Part shown: positions 7,060 to 7,528 of the stretch, in pieces
Layout of the letters: every line of letters starts with the position of its first letter
How positions within the stretch are numbered: position 1 is the stretch's first letter
Assembly (NCBI GenBank): GCA_948844705.1
Contig: CAQNVT010000041.1
Span: 1 to 7,528 of the forward strand
Direction of reading: 5' to 3'
Source of the DNA: an uncultured Dorea sp.
GTDB lineage: Bacteria > Bacillota > Clostridia > Lachnospirales > Lachnospiraceae
Length of the DNA: 7,528 bases
Notes under the pieces: generated by a model
The model's input: the letters and a program-made list of their open reading frames with translations, nothing else
What the model was told of the DNA's origin: nothing
The model's database searches: none
Translations under genes and position numbers: made by a program

Positions 7060-7073
7060 ATTACTGTAGTAAT
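7060..7073. promoter_or_regulatory. Candidate operator palindrome at the start point of the rhomboid-pyk operon
   Basis: ATTACT and AGTAAT form perfect 6-base inverted arms around a GT centre. The site begins within the last bases of the -10 box and covers the expected transcription start (near 7065). A dimeric repressor bound here would block initiation. I cannot match it to a specific known regulator box. AT-rich context raises the chance of coincidence. Confidence 0.35.
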
Positions 7074-7100
7074 TCTACCTTTTCATGAATTATTTGTCAA
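7072..7100 (-). promoter_or_regulatory. Sigma-A type promoter for the rhomboid-like/pyk/xpaC/telA operon
   Basis: On the minus strand the -35 is TTGACA (7100-7095), a perfect consensus. The spacer is 17 bases and the -10 is TAGAAT (7077-7072), five of six. Transcription should begin near 7065 and give a leader of about 33 bases before the ATG at 7032. No other promoter of similar quality is visible in the gaps up to telA, so it likely supplies pyk as well. Confidence 0.85.
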
Positions 7101-7108
7101 TTATGACA

Positions 7109-7147
7109 CAAAAGATTGCAGACATTTCATACATATTTTATCTTTTG
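7109..7147. repeat. Inverted repeat between the divergent promoters
   Basis: CAAAAGAT (7109-7116) and ATCTTTTG (7140-7147) are perfect inverted copies separated by 23 bases, so their matching points are 31 bp apart, close to three helical turns. They sit between the leftward -35 (7100) and the rightward -35 (7163). They could be paired regulator half-sites. The arms are AT-rich, so coincidence is possible. Confidence 0.3.
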
Positions 7148-7162
7148 GCAATAATTTGTGAA

Positions 7163-7191
7163 TTGTATTTCCGCGTTTTTTGTCGTATAAT
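7163..7191 (+). promoter_or_regulatory. Promoter for the CoA-activase gene
   Basis: A perfect TATAAT -10 lies at 7186-7191. At 17 bases upstream is TTGTAT (7163-7168), a weak -35 sharing only TTG with consensus. Transcription should start near 7198, leaving a leader of about 100 bases before the ATG at 7299. The weak -35 suggests help from an activator or modest basal expression. Confidence 0.6.
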
Positions 7192-7232
7192 GTTACAGTC
7201 GTAAATGAAACACATAAAATAAGTAGACAAAC

Positions 7233-7259
7233 GTAACTTTGAAGGTACTGAACAGTTAC
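7233..7259 (+). other. Possible small hairpin in the leader of the CoA-activase gene
   Basis: GTAACT (7233-7238) and AGTTAC (7254-7259) can pair over 6 bp with a 15-base loop, about 25 bases before the ribosome binding site. It is short and not GC-rich. I recognise no riboswitch class in the leader. Confidence 0.2.
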
Positions 7260-7298
7260 AAACAAACATATTGGTATAAAATAAAGGAGTACATAATT

Positions 7299-7528
7299 AT
7301 GAGCAGGAAAGAACTGTATACGCTTGGTATCGATATCGGATCCACAACGGTTAAGATTGCCATATTAGATTCCGGCAATGAAGTCATATTTTCCGATTAT
7401 GAACGGCATTTTGCAAATATTCAGGAGACACTCTCCGATCTTTTGGGACGCGCGATCTACAAGCTTGGCACGATCTCGGCATCCCCTGTGATCACCGGCT
7501 CCGGCGGTCTTACACTCGCCAGGCATCT
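7299..7528 (+). CDS. Acyl-CoA dehydratase activase (BadF/BadG/BcrA/BcrD ATPase family), N-terminal part
   Basis: The reading frame opens with ATG at 7299, nine bases after AAGGAG (7284-7289), and stays open to the window edge: 76 codons plus two bases. The product begins MSRKELYTLGIDIGSTTVK; the GIDIGSTTVK segment (residues 10-19) is the phosphate-1 loop of the ASKHA ATPase fold. RHFANIQETL (36-45) and VITGSGG (65-71) follow, as in CoA-substrate-specific activases. In characterised members, such as the 2-hydroxyglutaryl-CoA dehydratase activator, ATP hydrolysis drives an electron from a [4Fe-4S] cluster into the dehydratase. The RHFANI and GSGG spellings recall the very large (over 1,000 residue) fused version common in anaerobic Firmicutes, whose substrate is usually unknown. 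The cluster cysteines and any fused domains lie outside the window, so the size and function cannot be confirmed. It is transcribed divergently from the rhomboid-pyk operon. Confidence 0.8.
   Translation, partial: MSRKELYTLGIDIGSTTVKIAILDSGNEVIFSDYERHFANIQETLSDLLGRAIYKLGTISASPVITGSGGLTLARH

Noticed and set aside
7156..7162. TTGTGAA as a Rex-type redox repressor site
   Set aside because: Only one half-site is present; no inverted TTCACAA lies at the required spacing.
1..7528. CRISPR arrays, tRNA or rRNA genes, insertion-sequence ends, tandem repeats
   Set aside because: I saw no repeated spacer pattern, cloverleaf-like gene, rRNA sequence or transposase reading frame; almost all sequence is accounted for by the seven genes.

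Overview
The window looks like chromosomal DNA from an anaerobic, moderate-GC Firmicute, most likely a Lachnospiraceae-type Clostridium. This rests on the protein families present, AGGAGG-like ribosome binding sites, TTGACA/TATAAT-type promoters and the start of a large 2-hydroxyacyl-CoA-dehydratase-type activase typical of strict anaerobes. The assignment comes from recognition of these features and not from a database search. Coding density is high. I see no rRNA, tRNA, CRISPR, insertion sequence or phage signature.

Six genes lie on the minus strand and one, cut by the window edge, on the plus strand. Read in the direction of transcription, the minus-strand block starts at a strong promoter (7072-7100). 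It runs: a rhomboid-fold membrane protein that lacks the protease residues and ends in a cysteine/histidine-rich zinc module (7032-6166); pyruvate kinase (6119-4683); an XpaC-family membrane protein (4641-3439); and a TelA-family protein (3424-2288). The gaps of 46, 41 and 14 bases hold no visible terminator, so this looks like one operon joining a glycolytic enzyme to a conserved envelope-stress-type pair and a pseudoprotease.

A second near-consensus promoter (2216-2244) drives a TrmB-type regulator (2184-1432) and a fold-type III PLP decarboxylase annotated as diaminopimelate decarboxylase (1430-159). Only one base separates these two genes, so translational coupling is likely. A hairpin with a T-run on the minus strand (47-74) ends this unit. 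An imperfect dyad covering the promoter is a candidate operator for the regulator.

The 266-base gap 7033-7298 is a divergent promoter region. It serves the rhomboid/pyk operon to the left and the partial CoA-activase gene (7299-7528) to the right, and it contains two inverted repeats that could be regulatory.

The points most worth a second look are the rhomboid pseudoprotease with its eight-ligand zinc module, its placement with pyk-xpaC-telA, and the decarboxylase whose usual PLP-stacking histidine and active-site tyrosine are replaced. I did not find a clearly new defence or mobile system.
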